From positions 186,001-250,000 of the forward strand of contig NZ_CABVPX010000002.1 of the NCBI RefSeq assembly GCF_902499125.1: DNA of 64,000 nt, read 5' to 3'. Under the pieces are notes generated by a model that searched no databases, was not told the DNA's origin, and saw nothing but the letters and a program-made list of their open reading frames with translations. Of the stretch, positions 31,986 through 40,569 are shown piece by piece; position 1 is the stretch's first letter; every line of letters begins with the position of its first letter. The position numbers were made by a program, and so were the translations under genes. This stretch comes from Burkholderia arboris (lineage in GTDB: Bacteria > Pseudomonadota > Gammaproteobacteria > Burkholderiales > Burkholderiaceae).

Positions 31986-33362
31986 ATGCAGAGAGAAACC
32001 GTATTCGACCTGATCGGCGTCGGCTTCGGGCCGTCGAATCTGGCGCTGGCCGTGCGCCTCGCGGAGCGCAGCGGCGCGCGCACGTTCGCCCATTGCTTCG
32101 TCGAGCGCCAGCCGGAATTCGGCTGGCATCGCGGGATGCTGCTCGACGATTGCCGGATGCAGATTTCGTTTCTGAAGGATCTCGTCACGATGCGCGATCC
32201 GAAAAGCCGCTACACGTTCATCAACTACCTGTTCGAACGTGGCCGGCTGAACGAATTCGTCAACCTGAAGAACTTCTATCCGACCCGTGTCGAATTCCAC
32301 GATTACCTGAGCTGGGTTGCCGAAGCGTTCGACGAGCGCGTCCATTACAGCGAAACCGTGCTGGCGATCGAGCCCGTGCGCGGCGACGGCGCGAAGATCG
32401 ATGCGCTGCGCGTGTTGTCGCGCGACGCGGCCGGCCACGAGCGCCAGCGCGTCACGCGCGCGCTGTCGGTCGGCGTCGGCGGCACGCCCGCGATTCCGGA
32501 CGCGTTCGCCGCGCTCGGCCGCGACCGCGTGATCCATTCGTCGTCGTATCTGACCGACATCGACCGGCTCGTCGCATCGCCCGACGGCGAGCGCCGCCGC
32601 GTCGCGGTGATCGGCGCGGGGCAGAGCGCGGCCGAGGTGTTCATCGATCTCGCACGCCGCTTCCCGCACGTCGACGCGAGCCTCGTGATGCGCGCCGGCG
32701 CATTGAAGCCGGCCGACGACAGTCCGTTCGTCAACGAAATCTTCAGTCCCGAGTTCACCGACATCGTCTACGCGCAGCCGCACGACGCGCGCCGCGCGCT
32801 GCTCGAGCGCTATCGCGACACCAACTACGCGGTGGTCGACCGGCCATTGATCGAGCAGATCTACGAAATGCTGTACCTGCAGCGCATCGACGGCACGCCG
32901 CGTCATGCGCTGCTCGCGAACAGCGCGATCGAGGCCGCCGTGCGCACGGCCGACGGCCGTATCGAACTGACGCTGCGCGACCGGATGAGCGGCGCCACGC
33001 GCGTCGAGCGTTTCGATGCGCTCGTGCTCGCGACCGGCTACCGCCGCGACACGCATTCGGCGCTGCTCGAAGGGCTCGCGCCGCACCTGGGCGATGCGCT
33101 CACGCGCGGCGACGTCACGCGCGACTACCTGCTCGCGACGCCCGAGCACTTCGCGCCGCGCATCTACCTGCAAGGCTGCTGCGAAGACAGCCACGGATTG
33201 TCCGACACGCTGCTGTCGGTACTGGCGCGCCGCGCGGACGAAATCTGCGCGTCGCTCGAAGACGGGATCGCGCCCGCCCATGACGAAGGCGCGACCCGGG
33301 CATCGCACGAAAAACGACAGGAAAACGGGGTGAGCGCGGGCCGGATGGCTTTCGCTCTTTGA
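31986..33362 (+). CDS. pvdA: L-ornithine N5-monooxygenase
   Basis: 458 residues. It has the FAD site GVGFGPSNLALAVRL near the N-terminus, the NADPH site VIGAGQSAAEVF near 207, and the family motif ATGYRRDTH near 350. It hydroxylates the side-chain nitrogen of ornithine, the committed step for both hydroxamate groups of ornibactin. GGGAG lies upstream of the ATG. The C-terminal 25 residues are divergent and basic. Confidence 0.95.
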   Translation: MQRETVFDLIGVGFGPSNLALAVRLAERSGARTFAHCFVERQPEFGWHRGMLLDDCRMQISFLKDLVTMRDPKSRYTFINYLFERGRLNEFVNLKNFYPTRVEFHDYLSWVAEAFDERVHYSETVLAIEPVRGDGAKIDALRVLSRDAAGHERQRVTRALSVGVGGTPAIPDAFAALGRDRVIHSSSYLTDIDRLVASPDGERRRVAVIGAGQSAAEVFIDLARRFPHVDASLVMRAGALKPADDSPFVNEIFSPEFTDIVYAQPHDARRALLERYRDTNYAVVDRPLIEQIYEMLYLQRIDGTPRHALLANSAIEAAVRTADGRIELTLRDRMSGATRVERFDALVLATGYRRDTHSALLEGLAPHLGDALTRGDVTRDYLLATPEHFAPRIYLQGCCEDSHGLSDTLLSVLARRADEICASLEDGIAPAHDEGATRASHEKRQENGVSAGRMAFAL

Positions 33363-33384
33363 CAAAGGCGCGGTCGGAGACCGC

Positions 33385-35649
33385 ATGAAAAAAGTGGAGC
33401 AGAGAAAGATGGAGTGGGCAACAGGCACGCGTTTGCGTGCGATCGCGGCCGCGGCAAGCGTGGCGTTCGGTACGGCGGCGGCAGGGCACGCATACGCCCA
33501 GACGGCGCCGGCCGTGAACGCAGGCGCCGCGGCGTCGGCCAGCAGTGCACCGAACGGCGCGGCGGCCAGTGCGTCGACCAGCGCGCAGAGCGGCACGCTG
33601 CCGGCGATCACCGTCAACGCGGCCTCGGCAAGCGACGGCACGGTCGGGCTCGTCGCGAAGCGCAGCAGGAGCGGCACCAAGACCGACACGCCGCTCAACG
33701 AGATCCCGCAGACGATCAACGTCGTCACCGCGCAGCAGATCGAGATGACCGGCGCCACCGACGTGAACGCGGCGCTGCGCTACGTGCCGGGCTTCTCGTC
33801 GTATGGCTCGGACAACCGCTCGGACTGGTACGCGGCGCTGCGCGGCTTCACGCCGACCGCCTACGTGAACGGGCTGCAGGTGCCGAACACGATCAACCTC
33901 GCGAGCTGGCGCGTCGATCCGTACATGATCGACAGCATCAGCGTGCTGCGCGGGCCGACCTCGGTGCTGTACGGCGCGGGCGATCCCGGCGCGATCATCG
34001 ACGTGCAGACCAAGCTCGCCGACGGCGAGCGCGTGCGTGAAGCCGGAGTGCAGATCGGCAACTACGCGCGCAAGCAGTTCATGATCGACGTCGGCGACAA
34101 GCTCGACCCGGACGGCAAGTACGCGTACCGGTTCGTCGGTGTCGCACGCGACGGCAATGCGCTGACCGGCCCGAACAACGACCAGCGCGTCGCGCTCGCG
34201 CCGTCGTTCCGCTGGCGCCCGAACGCGGATACGTCGCTGACGCTGTCCGCGACGTACCTGCAGGACTGGGGCGACATCTCGTCGAACTTCCTGCCCGCGC
34301 AGGGCACGGTGCTGCCGAACCCGAACGGCCAGATCAACAAGGACGTGTACGAGGGCGACGGGAACTTCAACTACTACCGCAAGAAACAGTGGTCGGTCGG
34401 CTATCAGTTCGAGCGTAACCTGACACCGGCGTGGACGTTCCGCCAGAACACGCGCCTGATGCACCTGTCGCTCGACAACGGCTCGGTATTCGGCAACGGC
34501 TTCGTCGAAGGCAGCACGACCGACGTGTCGCGCTGGGCCGGCGTGTTCCAGATGAACTACAGCCGCTTCGACATCGACAACAACCTCGAAGGCCGCTTCG
34601 CGACGGGGCCGCTCCAGCACACGCTGCTGCTCGGGTTCCAGTACAACCGCCAGACCGCGACCGACAGCGAATGGCTCGCTGCCGCGCCGCCGCTGAACAT
34701 CTACAACCCGGTCTACCTGCCCGTCACGACGGCGGTGTTCACGCCTGACTCGACGTTCCGCACCAATACGTACACGACGATGAACACGTTCGGCCTGTAC
34801 GCGCAGGACCAGATCAAGTGGAACCGCTGGACGCTGACGCTCGGCGGCCGCGAGGACTGGGTCAACATGCGCCAGGACGATCGTGCGGCGGGCACGTCGA
34901 CGAAGGCGGACGTCACGGCATTCACCGGCCGCGTCGGCCTCACGTACCAGGGCGACTACGGACTGTCGCCGTACGTCAGCTACGCGACGTCGTTTAACCC
35001 GCTGATCGGCGTGAACTTGCTCGGCGGCGGGCTGCCGCAGCCGACGCGCGGCAAGCAGATCGAGGCCGGTCTGCGCTGGCAGCCGCCCGGCAAGAACCTG
35101 ATGCTGAACGCGGCGATCTACCAGATCAACCAGACCAACGTGCTCACGTCGGCGCTGCCGAGCCAGGACACCACCGGCACGAAGTCGGTGCAGACGGGCG
35201 AGGTGCGTTCGCGCGGGATCGAGCTGAGCGCGACCGGCAAGGTCACGCGGAACCTGTCGGTGATCGCGTCGTACGTCTATCAGGACGTGAAGAACGTGCA
35301 GGCCAACGACGTATCGCTGAACAACTGGCCGGTCGACATTCCGCGTCCGCGCCAGATGGCGTCGCTGTGGACCGACTGGACGTGGTACACGGGGCCGCTC
35401 GCGGGCTTCGGCCTCGGCGGCGGCATTCGCTACCAGAGCGCGTCGGCCGGTGCGGCCGACAACTCGCTGACGGTATCGAGCGTCACGCTGTTCGACGCGG
35501 GCGTGCACTACGACACGCGTAACTGGCGCTTCGCCGTGAACGGGACGAACCTGTTCAACCGCCACTACATCAGCGGTTGCCAGTCGTCGAACGTCTGCGT
35601 GTTCGGCACCGACCGTACCGTGATCGCGACCGCGAAATACAACTGGTGA
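33385..35649 (+). CDS. orbA: TonB-dependent ornibactin receptor
   Basis: 754 residues. A signal peptide (about 15-38, ending GHAYAQ) is followed by an Ala/Ser-rich linker, a plug domain (TDTPLNEIPQTINVVTAQQI, VLRGPTSVLYGAGDPGAIID) and a 22-strand barrel with the usual C-terminal strand ending in aromatic residues (TVIATAKYNW). No N-terminal signalling domain is present, consistent with regulation through OrbS rather than through a receptor-linked anti-sigma. It imports Fe-ornibactin across the outer membrane. It is 22 bases after pvdA and 63 before pvdF, within the same operon. Confidence 0.93.
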   Translation: MKKVEQRKMEWATGTRLRAIAAAASVAFGTAAAGHAYAQTAPAVNAGAAASASSAPNGAAASASTSAQSGTLPAITVNAASASDGTVGLVAKRSRSGTKTDTPLNEIPQTINVVTAQQIEMTGATDVNAALRYVPGFSSYGSDNRSDWYAALRGFTPTAYVNGLQVPNTINLASWRVDPYMIDSISVLRGPTSVLYGAGDPGAIIDVQTKLADGERVREAGVQIGNYARKQFMIDVGDKLDPDGKYAYRFVGVARDGNALTGPNNDQRVALAPSFRWRPNADTSLTLSATYLQDWGDISSNFLPAQGTVLPNPNGQINKDVYEGDGNFNYYRKKQWSVGYQFERNLTPAWTFRQNTRLMHLSLDNGSVFGNGFVEGSTTDVSRWAGVFQMNYSRFDIDNNLEGRFATGPLQHTLLLGFQYNRQTATDSEWLAAAPPLNIYNPVYLPVTTAVFTPDSTFRTNTYTTMNTFGLYAQDQIKWNRWTLTLGGREDWVNMRQDDRAAGTSTKADVTAFTGRVGLTYQGDYGLSPYVSYATSFNPLIGVNLLGGGLPQPTRGKQIEAGLRWQPPGKNLMLNAAIYQINQTNVLTSALPSQDTTGTKSVQTGEVRSRGIELSATGKVTRNLSVIASYVYQDVKNVQANDVSLNNWPVDIPRPRQMASLWTDWTWYTGPLAGFGLGGGIRYQSASAGAADNSLTVSSVTLFDAGVHYDTRNWRFAVNGTNLFNRHYISGCQSSNVCVFGTDRTVIATAKYNW

Positions 35650-35712
35650 CGACGCGCGCCGCGGCTCGCCGGCCGGCCGCGGCGCCTTCGTCCGCTTTTC
35701 CACGACGCCTCC

Positions 35713-36552
35713 ATGCCGAAGAAAAATCTCGTCTACATCCAGTCGCTGCGCAACGGCGCGGCCGATCGCGCCGGCCAGCCGGTCGCCTATCAGGGCAGCA
35801 CGCGCTACATGAAGGCGCCGCTCGAATTCCTCGTCGAACGCCTGAACGATTCTCCGCTCGGCGAGCGCTATACGCTCCGGGGCGTGATCGTCGACGACGA
35901 CGACGGGTCGCCGGCCGATCGCGCGAAAGTGGCCGACTACGGCTTCGCGCGCACGCCGGGCCGCCCGTGGATCCTGCCGGAAGGGCTGACGGTGCAGGGC
36001 CGGCCGGTCGACGAACTGTTCTGCTCGATTCCGTCGACGTACCGGCGGCTGCCGCGCGACGCGCGCGAGCGCGTGGCCGGCAAGCAGGCGTTCGAGCGGC
36101 GCCTGCTCGAGCGTTTGCTCGAACTCGACGCCGACATCGTCGTGCTCGACGGGCTGCTCGTGATTCTCGACGAGCTCGTGCGGCCCGGCGCGCGCTTTCA
36201 CCGGCGCATCGCGAACATCCACCCGGGCATCACGGCCGACGATTCGCCGTACCAGCGGCGCGGCGCGTGGGCGACGCTCGACGCGCTGCACGGCGCGCGC
36301 GGCGAACGGGTCGACTGGGCGAACGGCACGACGTCGTCCGTCGAGCCCGTGACGATGACGGGCGCGTCGTTTCACTACGTCGACAACGGCATCGATTCCG
36401 GCGAGGTGATCAGCGACGTGCTCGACACGCCGATCGCGCCGGACGACACGATTCTCGAGCTGCGCTGGAACAACTTCCAGCGCAGCCTGTTTCCGGCGCT
36501 CGAGCGCGGGCTGCACGTCCTCGCCGACCGCCATGACGCGGGAGCACTGTGA
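35713..36552 (+). CDS. pvdF: N5-hydroxyornithine formyltransferase
   Basis: 279 residues of the formyltransferase family. The catalytic region is seen as IANIHPGITADDSPYQRRGA (Asn-x-His-Pro-Gly) and a later Asp in FHYVDNGIDSGEVI, as in GART/PurN-like enzymes using 10-formyltetrahydrofolate. It formylates hydroxyornithine, giving the C-terminal formyl-hydroxyornithine of ornibactin that OrbJ should load. The stop overlaps the start region of orbL (GTGATG). Confidence 0.92.
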   Translation: MPKKNLVYIQSLRNGAADRAGQPVAYQGSTRYMKAPLEFLVERLNDSPLGERYTLRGVIVDDDDGSPADRAKVADYGFARTPGRPWILPEGLTVQGRPVDELFCSIPSTYRRLPRDARERVAGKQAFERRLLERLLELDADIVVLDGLLVILDELVRPGARFHRRIANIHPGITADDSPYQRRGAWATLDALHGARGERVDWANGTTSSVEPVTMTGASFHYVDNGIDSGEVISDVLDTPIAPDDTILELRWNNFQRSLFPALERGLHVLADRHDAGAL

Positions 36553-37568
36553 TGGAAGACACGCTGACGAAACCGGCTGGCGTCGCGGACGCCGTCGAAG
36601 GGGACGTGGCCGCCGCGCTGGACGGCGCCGCGCACGGGCAGGCTGCGGCCTTCGTCGAGCATACGCTCGACACATGGCGGCCCGACGCTTCGCCGGACGC
36701 GCTGCTCGCGACGTTCGTCGCGCTGTTCAACACCGACACGCGGCATGACGCGGCGACGATCTCGGTGCCGCTCGGCGGCGCCGATGCGGCCGCCGTCGCG
36801 TCGTACGTTGCACGCGCGGTGCGCGAAGGCGTGATCGACGGCGCGCAGGTGGCCGGCGACACGCTGCGGCTCACCGTATCGCGCACCACGTTCTGGCAGA
36901 ACCCGCGGCCGTGGCTGAAGGCCCCCGCGTCCGGCGGGATGCCGCTGCGCCACGCGATCACGAACGGCCACCGGCACCCGGTGCGCCCGCCGTCGCCGGC
37001 CGGCGAAATCTATGCGCGCTACATGCCGCAGGTCGGGATGACGTTCAGCCTGCGCACCGTCGACATCGACGCGCACGCAGACCTGTTCAGCGGCTGGATG
37101 AACCTCGATCGCGTCGCGCATTTCTGGGACCAGCGCGGCACGCGCGACGAGCATGCGGCGTATCTCGCCGAACGGCTTGCCGATCCGCACATGCACCCGA
37201 TGATCGGCTATTTCGACGACACGCCGTTCGGCTATTTCGAGTTCTACTGGGCGAAGGAGGACCGCCTCGCGCCGTTCTACGACGCGCACGACTACGATCG
37301 CGGGCTGCACCTGCTCATCGGCGACTCGCGTTTCCAGAGCGCGGGCAAGCTGCATGCGTGGTGGAGCGGGGTGCTGCACTACATGTTCGTCGACGAACCG
37401 CGTACCCAGCGGCTCGTCGGCGAGCCGCGCGTCGATCACGTGCGGCACATCGCGTACATGCACCGGCTCGGGTTCTACACGCTGAAGGAATTCGACTTCC
37501 CGCACAAGCGCGCGGCACTCACCGTGATCGAGCGCGATACGTTCTTTGACACTTTCCGGCTGCCGTGA
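36552..37568 (+). CDS. orbL: Second AlcB/IucB-type acyltransferase of the ornibactin operon
   Basis: 338 residues from the ATG at 36552, one base into the pvdF stop; an in-frame GTG at 36549 would add one residue. It is a paralogue of OrbK: VGMTFSLRTVDIDAHADLFS, PMIGYFDDTPFGYFEFYWAK, YDRGLHLLIGDSRFQSAGKL, LHYMFVDEPRTQRLVGEPRV. It is likely to N-acylate hydroxyornithine with the 3-hydroxy fatty acid that varies among ornibactins. The N-terminal 100 residues differ from OrbK. It is the last gene of the operon. Confidence 0.87.
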   Translation: MEDTLTKPAGVADAVEGDVAAALDGAAHGQAAAFVEHTLDTWRPDASPDALLATFVALFNTDTRHDAATISVPLGGADAAAVASYVARAVREGVIDGAQVAGDTLRLTVSRTTFWQNPRPWLKAPASGGMPLRHAITNGHRHPVRPPSPAGEIYARYMPQVGMTFSLRTVDIDAHADLFSGWMNLDRVAHFWDQRGTRDEHAAYLAERLADPHMHPMIGYFDDTPFGYFEFYWAKEDRLAPFYDAHDYDRGLHLLIGDSRFQSAGKLHAWWSGVLHYMFVDEPRTQRLVGEPRVDHVRHIAYMHRLGFYTLKEFDFPHKRAALTVIERDTFFDTFRLP

Positions 37569-37651
37569 CGGCGCGGGTGCGCAGCGTCGGTGCGACGTTG
37601 CGCGCGGTCTGGTGCCGCACCGGCATCGGCCGTTCGGGATATGGACCGCGA

Positions 37652-37698
37652 GGCCTGCGTCGTGAAGAATCGATCTCACTCTTCATCGACGACAGGCC
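37652..37698. other. Imperfect stem-loop after orbL
   Basis: Arms 37652-37668 and 37679-37698 pair over about 17 bases (GGCCTG-CGTCG-TGAAGA type) with two single-base bulges and a loop of about 10 bases. There is no T-run on either side. It could stabilise or end the orb transcript. The rest of 37569-37760 shows nothing recognisable. Confidence 0.35.
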
Positions 37699-37761
37699 GG
37701 CAACATGACCCGAACCTCCGCGACAGCGTGGGGCGCGACGTCCGATTCGCACCCCGTCAAA

Positions 37762-37789
37762 TTGACATATGCCGACATATGCCTAGAAT
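37762..37789 (+). promoter_or_regulatory. vapBC promoter with tandem operator
   Basis: TTGACA (37762-37767) and TAGAAT (37784-37789) are 16 bp apart. The spacer is made almost entirely of two perfect copies of GACATATGCC (37764-37773 and 37774-37783), each with the palindrome CATATG. A repeated, palindromic element between -35 and -10 is the usual place for binding by a VapB/VapBC complex, so this is the probable autoregulatory operator. Confidence 0.7.
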
Positions 37790-37818
37790 GGACGCATCGT
37801 ACTCCGCTGGAGTGGCTC

Positions 37819-38079
37819 ATGCGCACCGTTTCCATTTTCAAGAACGCCCGTAATCAGGCAATCCGCATCCCGAAGGACATGGAGTTCGAGGGGGTGACGG
37901 AACTCGAGATCCGCCGCGAGGGCGACACGTTGCTGCTGAGGCCGGTACGGCCAACGTGGCTGTCGTTCGCGAACGAACCGCTGGCCGATGCCGATTTCCT
38001 TGCCGAACGCCCGGCCGTCATCGAGTCCGGCCGCTTCGACCTGTTCGACGCCGACGCGCCGACGGAGTCCAACCGGTGA
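37819..38079 (+). CDS. vapB: VapB-type antitoxin (AbrB-like fold)
   Basis: 86 residues from the ATG at 37819. The N-terminus VSIFKNARNQAIRIPKDMEF is the swapped-hairpin DNA-binding domain of VapB/MazE-like antitoxins, followed by LEIRREGDTLLLRPV. The acidic C-terminus (LADADFLAERP, FDLFDADAP) would wrap the toxin. Its stop overlaps the start of the PIN-domain gene (GTGA). It is expected to bind the tandem repeat upstream. Confidence 0.88.
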   Translation: MRTVSIFKNARNQAIRIPKDMEFEGVTELEIRREGDTLLLRPVRPTWLSFANEPLADADFLAERPAVIESGRFDLFDADAPTESNR

Positions 38080-38492
38080 CCACGCTCTACATGCTCGATA
38101 CGAACATCTGTTCGTTCATCATGCGCGAGCGGCCCCCCGTGGTGCTGTCGCGGTTGCAGTCGTGCGTGAATGCGCAACACCGGATCGTCGTGTCGGCCAT
38201 GACCTACGCCGAGATGCGGTTTGGCGCGGTTGGCAAGAAGGCGTCGCCGAAGCACGCGGAACTCGTGACGGCGTTTGTTTCGCGGCTCGATGGCGTGCTG
38301 CCGTGGGATACGGCGGCCGTCGATGCCACGGCCGCGATTCGTGCCGATCTCGCCGCGCGCGGCACGCCGATCGGCACGAACGATGCGTCGATCGCGGGGC
38401 ATGCGATTGCGGCCGGCGCGGTGCTCGTCTCCCATAATGGCCGCGCATTCGGCCGTGTCGCGGGGTTGTCGCTCGAGGATTGGGCGGCCTGA
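38076..38492 (+). CDS. vapC: VapC-type PIN-domain ribonuclease toxin
   Basis: 138 residues from the GTG overlapping the vapB stop; an ATG five codons later (MLDTNICSF) is an alternative. PIN-domain acidic residues are visible: D in YMLDTNICSF, E in MTYAEMRFG, D in PIGTNDASIAGHA, and the Asn motif SHNGRAFGRV near the end. The family cleaves tRNA or rRNA using Mg2+ and is neutralised by VapB. All catalytic positions appear intact, so the toxin should be active. Confidence 0.9.
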   Translation: MTTLYMLDTNICSFIMRERPPVVLSRLQSCVNAQHRIVVSAMTYAEMRFGAVGKKASPKHAELVTAFVSRLDGVLPWDTAAVDATAAIRADLAARGTPIGTNDASIAGHAIAAGAVLVSHNGRAFGRVAGLSLEDWAA

Positions 38493-38668
38493 GCACGGCG
38501 GGGCCAACCTGTAAGCGTGTCGTGCCCGGTTCACTTTTCAGCGTGCGCACCAGGCATCGCACCAGCGGCAACTGCAGGTTGCTACCGCGACGACTTTCCG
38601 TCTGCCCGGTTGCCGGCGAACCGACTATCCTTGCCTGCACATTCCCCGCAGAAACAGGAGACGAAACC

Positions 38669-39832
38669 GTGACGCACAGCGTGATCCCCGCAGGCCTCGC
38701 CGACGAAATGATCGAGATCCGGCACCGCATCCATGCCCATCCCGAACTCGGCTTCGAAGAATTCGCAACGAGCGACCTCGTCGCCGAGCAACTGCAGTCG
38801 TGGGGCTACACGGTGCATCGCGGGCTCGGCGGCACGGGCGTCGTCGCGCAGTTGAAGGTCGGCACCGGCACGCAGCGCCTCGGCCTGCGCGCCGACATGG
38901 ATGCGCTGCCGATCCACGAGGCCACGGGCCTGCCGTACGAGAGCAAGATCGCCGGCAAGATGCACGCGTGCGGCCACGATGGCCACACGGCGATGTTGCT
39001 CGCGGCCGCGAAGCATCTCGCACGCGAGCGCCGCTTCTCGGGCACGCTGAACCTGATTTTCCAGCCGGCGGAAGAAGGGCTCGGCGGCGCGAAGAAGATG
39101 CTCGACGAAGGGCTGTTCGAGCTGTTCCCGTGCGACGCAATCTTCGCGATGCACAACATGCCGGGTTTCCCGACCGGCAAGTTCGGCTTCCTGCCGGGGT
39201 CGTTCATGGCGTCGTCCGACACCGTCGTCATCGACGTGCAGGGCCGCGGCGGCCACGGCGCGGTGCCGCACAAGGCAATCGATCCGGTCGTCGTGTGCGC
39301 GCAGATCGTGCTGGCGTTGCAGACGATCGTGTCGCGCAACGTGTCGCCGCTCGACATGGCGATCGTCACGGTCGGCGCGATCCACGCGGGCGAGGCGCCG
39401 AACGTGATTCCCGATCGTGCGCAGATGCGCCTGTCGGTGCGCGCGCTGAAACCCGACGTGCGCGACCTGCTGGAGACGCGCATCAAGGAAGTCGTCCATG
39501 CGCAAGCTGCCGTGTACGGCGCGACCGCGACGATCGACTACCAGCGCCGCTACCCGGTGCTCGTCAACGATGCGGAAATGACCGAGTTTGCGCGCGGCGT
39601 TGCGCGCGAATGGGTGGGCGAAGCAAACCTGATCGACGGGATGGTGCCGCTCACCGGCAGCGAGGATTTCGCGTTCCTGCTCGAGAAGCGGCCGGGCTGC
39701 TACCTGATCATCGGCAACGGTGACGGGGAGGGCGGCTGCATGGTGCACAACCCGGGTTACGACTTCAACGACGCGGCGCTGCCTGCCGGCGCGTCGTATT
39801 GGGTCAAGCTGGCCGAGGCGTTCCTGGTTTGA
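38669..39832 (+). CDS. M20D family amidohydrolase (hippurate hydrolase / N-acyl-amino-acid hydrolase type)
   Basis: 387 residues from a GTG preceded by AGGAG at eight bases. The metal-binding motifs are HACGHDGHTAMLLAAAKHLA (Cys-Gly-His-Asp-Gly-His) and FQPAEEGLGGAKKML, and the lid domain has GRGGHGAVPHKAIDPVV. A final His motif is in TGSEDFAFLLEKRPG. The family removes acyl groups from amino acids (hippurate, N-acetyl amino acids, auxin conjugates); the true substrate cannot be told. It stands alone on the plus strand, 176 bases after vapC. Confidence 0.88.
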   Translation: MTHSVIPAGLADEMIEIRHRIHAHPELGFEEFATSDLVAEQLQSWGYTVHRGLGGTGVVAQLKVGTGTQRLGLRADMDALPIHEATGLPYESKIAGKMHACGHDGHTAMLLAAAKHLARERRFSGTLNLIFQPAEEGLGGAKKMLDEGLFELFPCDAIFAMHNMPGFPTGKFGFLPGSFMASSDTVVIDVQGRGGHGAVPHKAIDPVVVCAQIVLALQTIVSRNVSPLDMAIVTVGAIHAGEAPNVIPDRAQMRLSVRALKPDVRDLLETRIKEVVHAQAAVYGATATIDYQRRYPVLVNDAEMTEFARGVAREWVGEANLIDGMVPLTGSEDFAFLLEKRPGCYLIIGNGDGEGGCMVHNPGYDFNDAALPAGASYWVKLAEAFLV

Positions 39833-40003
39833 AGAAGAAGCAGAAGCGCGGCGGCGTCGCCGCCGCCGTTCGACGTGTGCGTCCGTGAAACGGGGCGCGA
39901 CAGGACGCGCGTGAATTTGACGCTCCTTGACATCGACGGAACCGGTCGCGTGCTACGCTGCGCGCGACGCCGGATCGGCTCGATGAAAACAGGTGTGGAT
40001 GAC

Positions 40004-40543
40004 ATGCGAAAACAGCTTCTGACCGTGTTGACGGCTTGTGCGGTCGGCGTTCTGGCGGCCGGGTGCGACGACCGGAAAGTGGCCGACGCGGTGAATGCGA
40101 TCAAGCCCGATCCGATGGCGTTCGGTCATCTGCAGCCGGGCGTCTCGACGACCGAAGACGTGCTCCGCCAGGCAGGCAAGCCCGAGATGGTCAGGCAGGG
40201 CGACGACGGCTCGCAGCGGTTCGAGTATCCGCGCGGTCCATACGGCACGAGCACCTACATGCTCGATTTCGGGCCCGACGGCCGGCTCGTGTCGATCACG
40301 CAGGCACTGACGGCGGCGAACATTGCGAAGGTCGTGCCCGGGATGTCGAAGGACGACGTGCGGCAACTGCTCGGCAAGCCGACCGAGATCGCGCAATACG
40401 CGCTGAGCCATGAAGAGGTGTGGAGCTGGCACTGGGCCGAGGGCGGCGTATCGGGCGACGCGATGTTCAACGCGCATTTCTCGCCCGACGGCACCGTGAT
40501 CCGCACTTCGCGTTCGGAAGCGCCGGGCCGCGAAAAGCCCTGA
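40004..40543 (+). CDS. SmpA/OmlA (BamE-like) domain lipoprotein
   Basis: 179 residues from ATG 40004; another in-frame ATG lies seven codons upstream. The lipoprotein signal MRKQLLTVLTACAVGVL ends in the lipobox LAAGC. Two BamE/SmpA-like half-repeats follow, each with the pattern of a GxS/T, DV and LGKP turn: LQPGVSTTEDVLRQAGKPEM and VVPGMSKDDVRQLLGKPTEI. The duplicated domain makes it longer than BamE itself. It is likely anchored in the outer membrane facing the periplasm; its role is unknown. It converges on cobB with 26 bases between. Confidence 0.75.
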   Translation: MRKQLLTVLTACAVGVLAAGCDDRKVADAVNAIKPDPMAFGHLQPGVSTTEDVLRQAGKPEMVRQGDDGSQRFEYPRGPYGTSTYMLDFGPDGRLVSITQALTAANIAKVVPGMSKDDVRQLLGKPTEIAQYALSHEEVWSWHWAEGGVSGDAMFNAHFSPDGTVIRTSRSEAPGREKP

Positions 40544-40569
40544 CATCGCGGCACCTCGCCGGTTTTCGG

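Noticed and set aside
39927-39959. TTGACA and TACGCT as a promoter of the SmpA/OmlA-like lipoprotein gene.
   Set aside because: The spacing is 21 bp, too long for a normal sigma70 promoter, and no better -10 was found.
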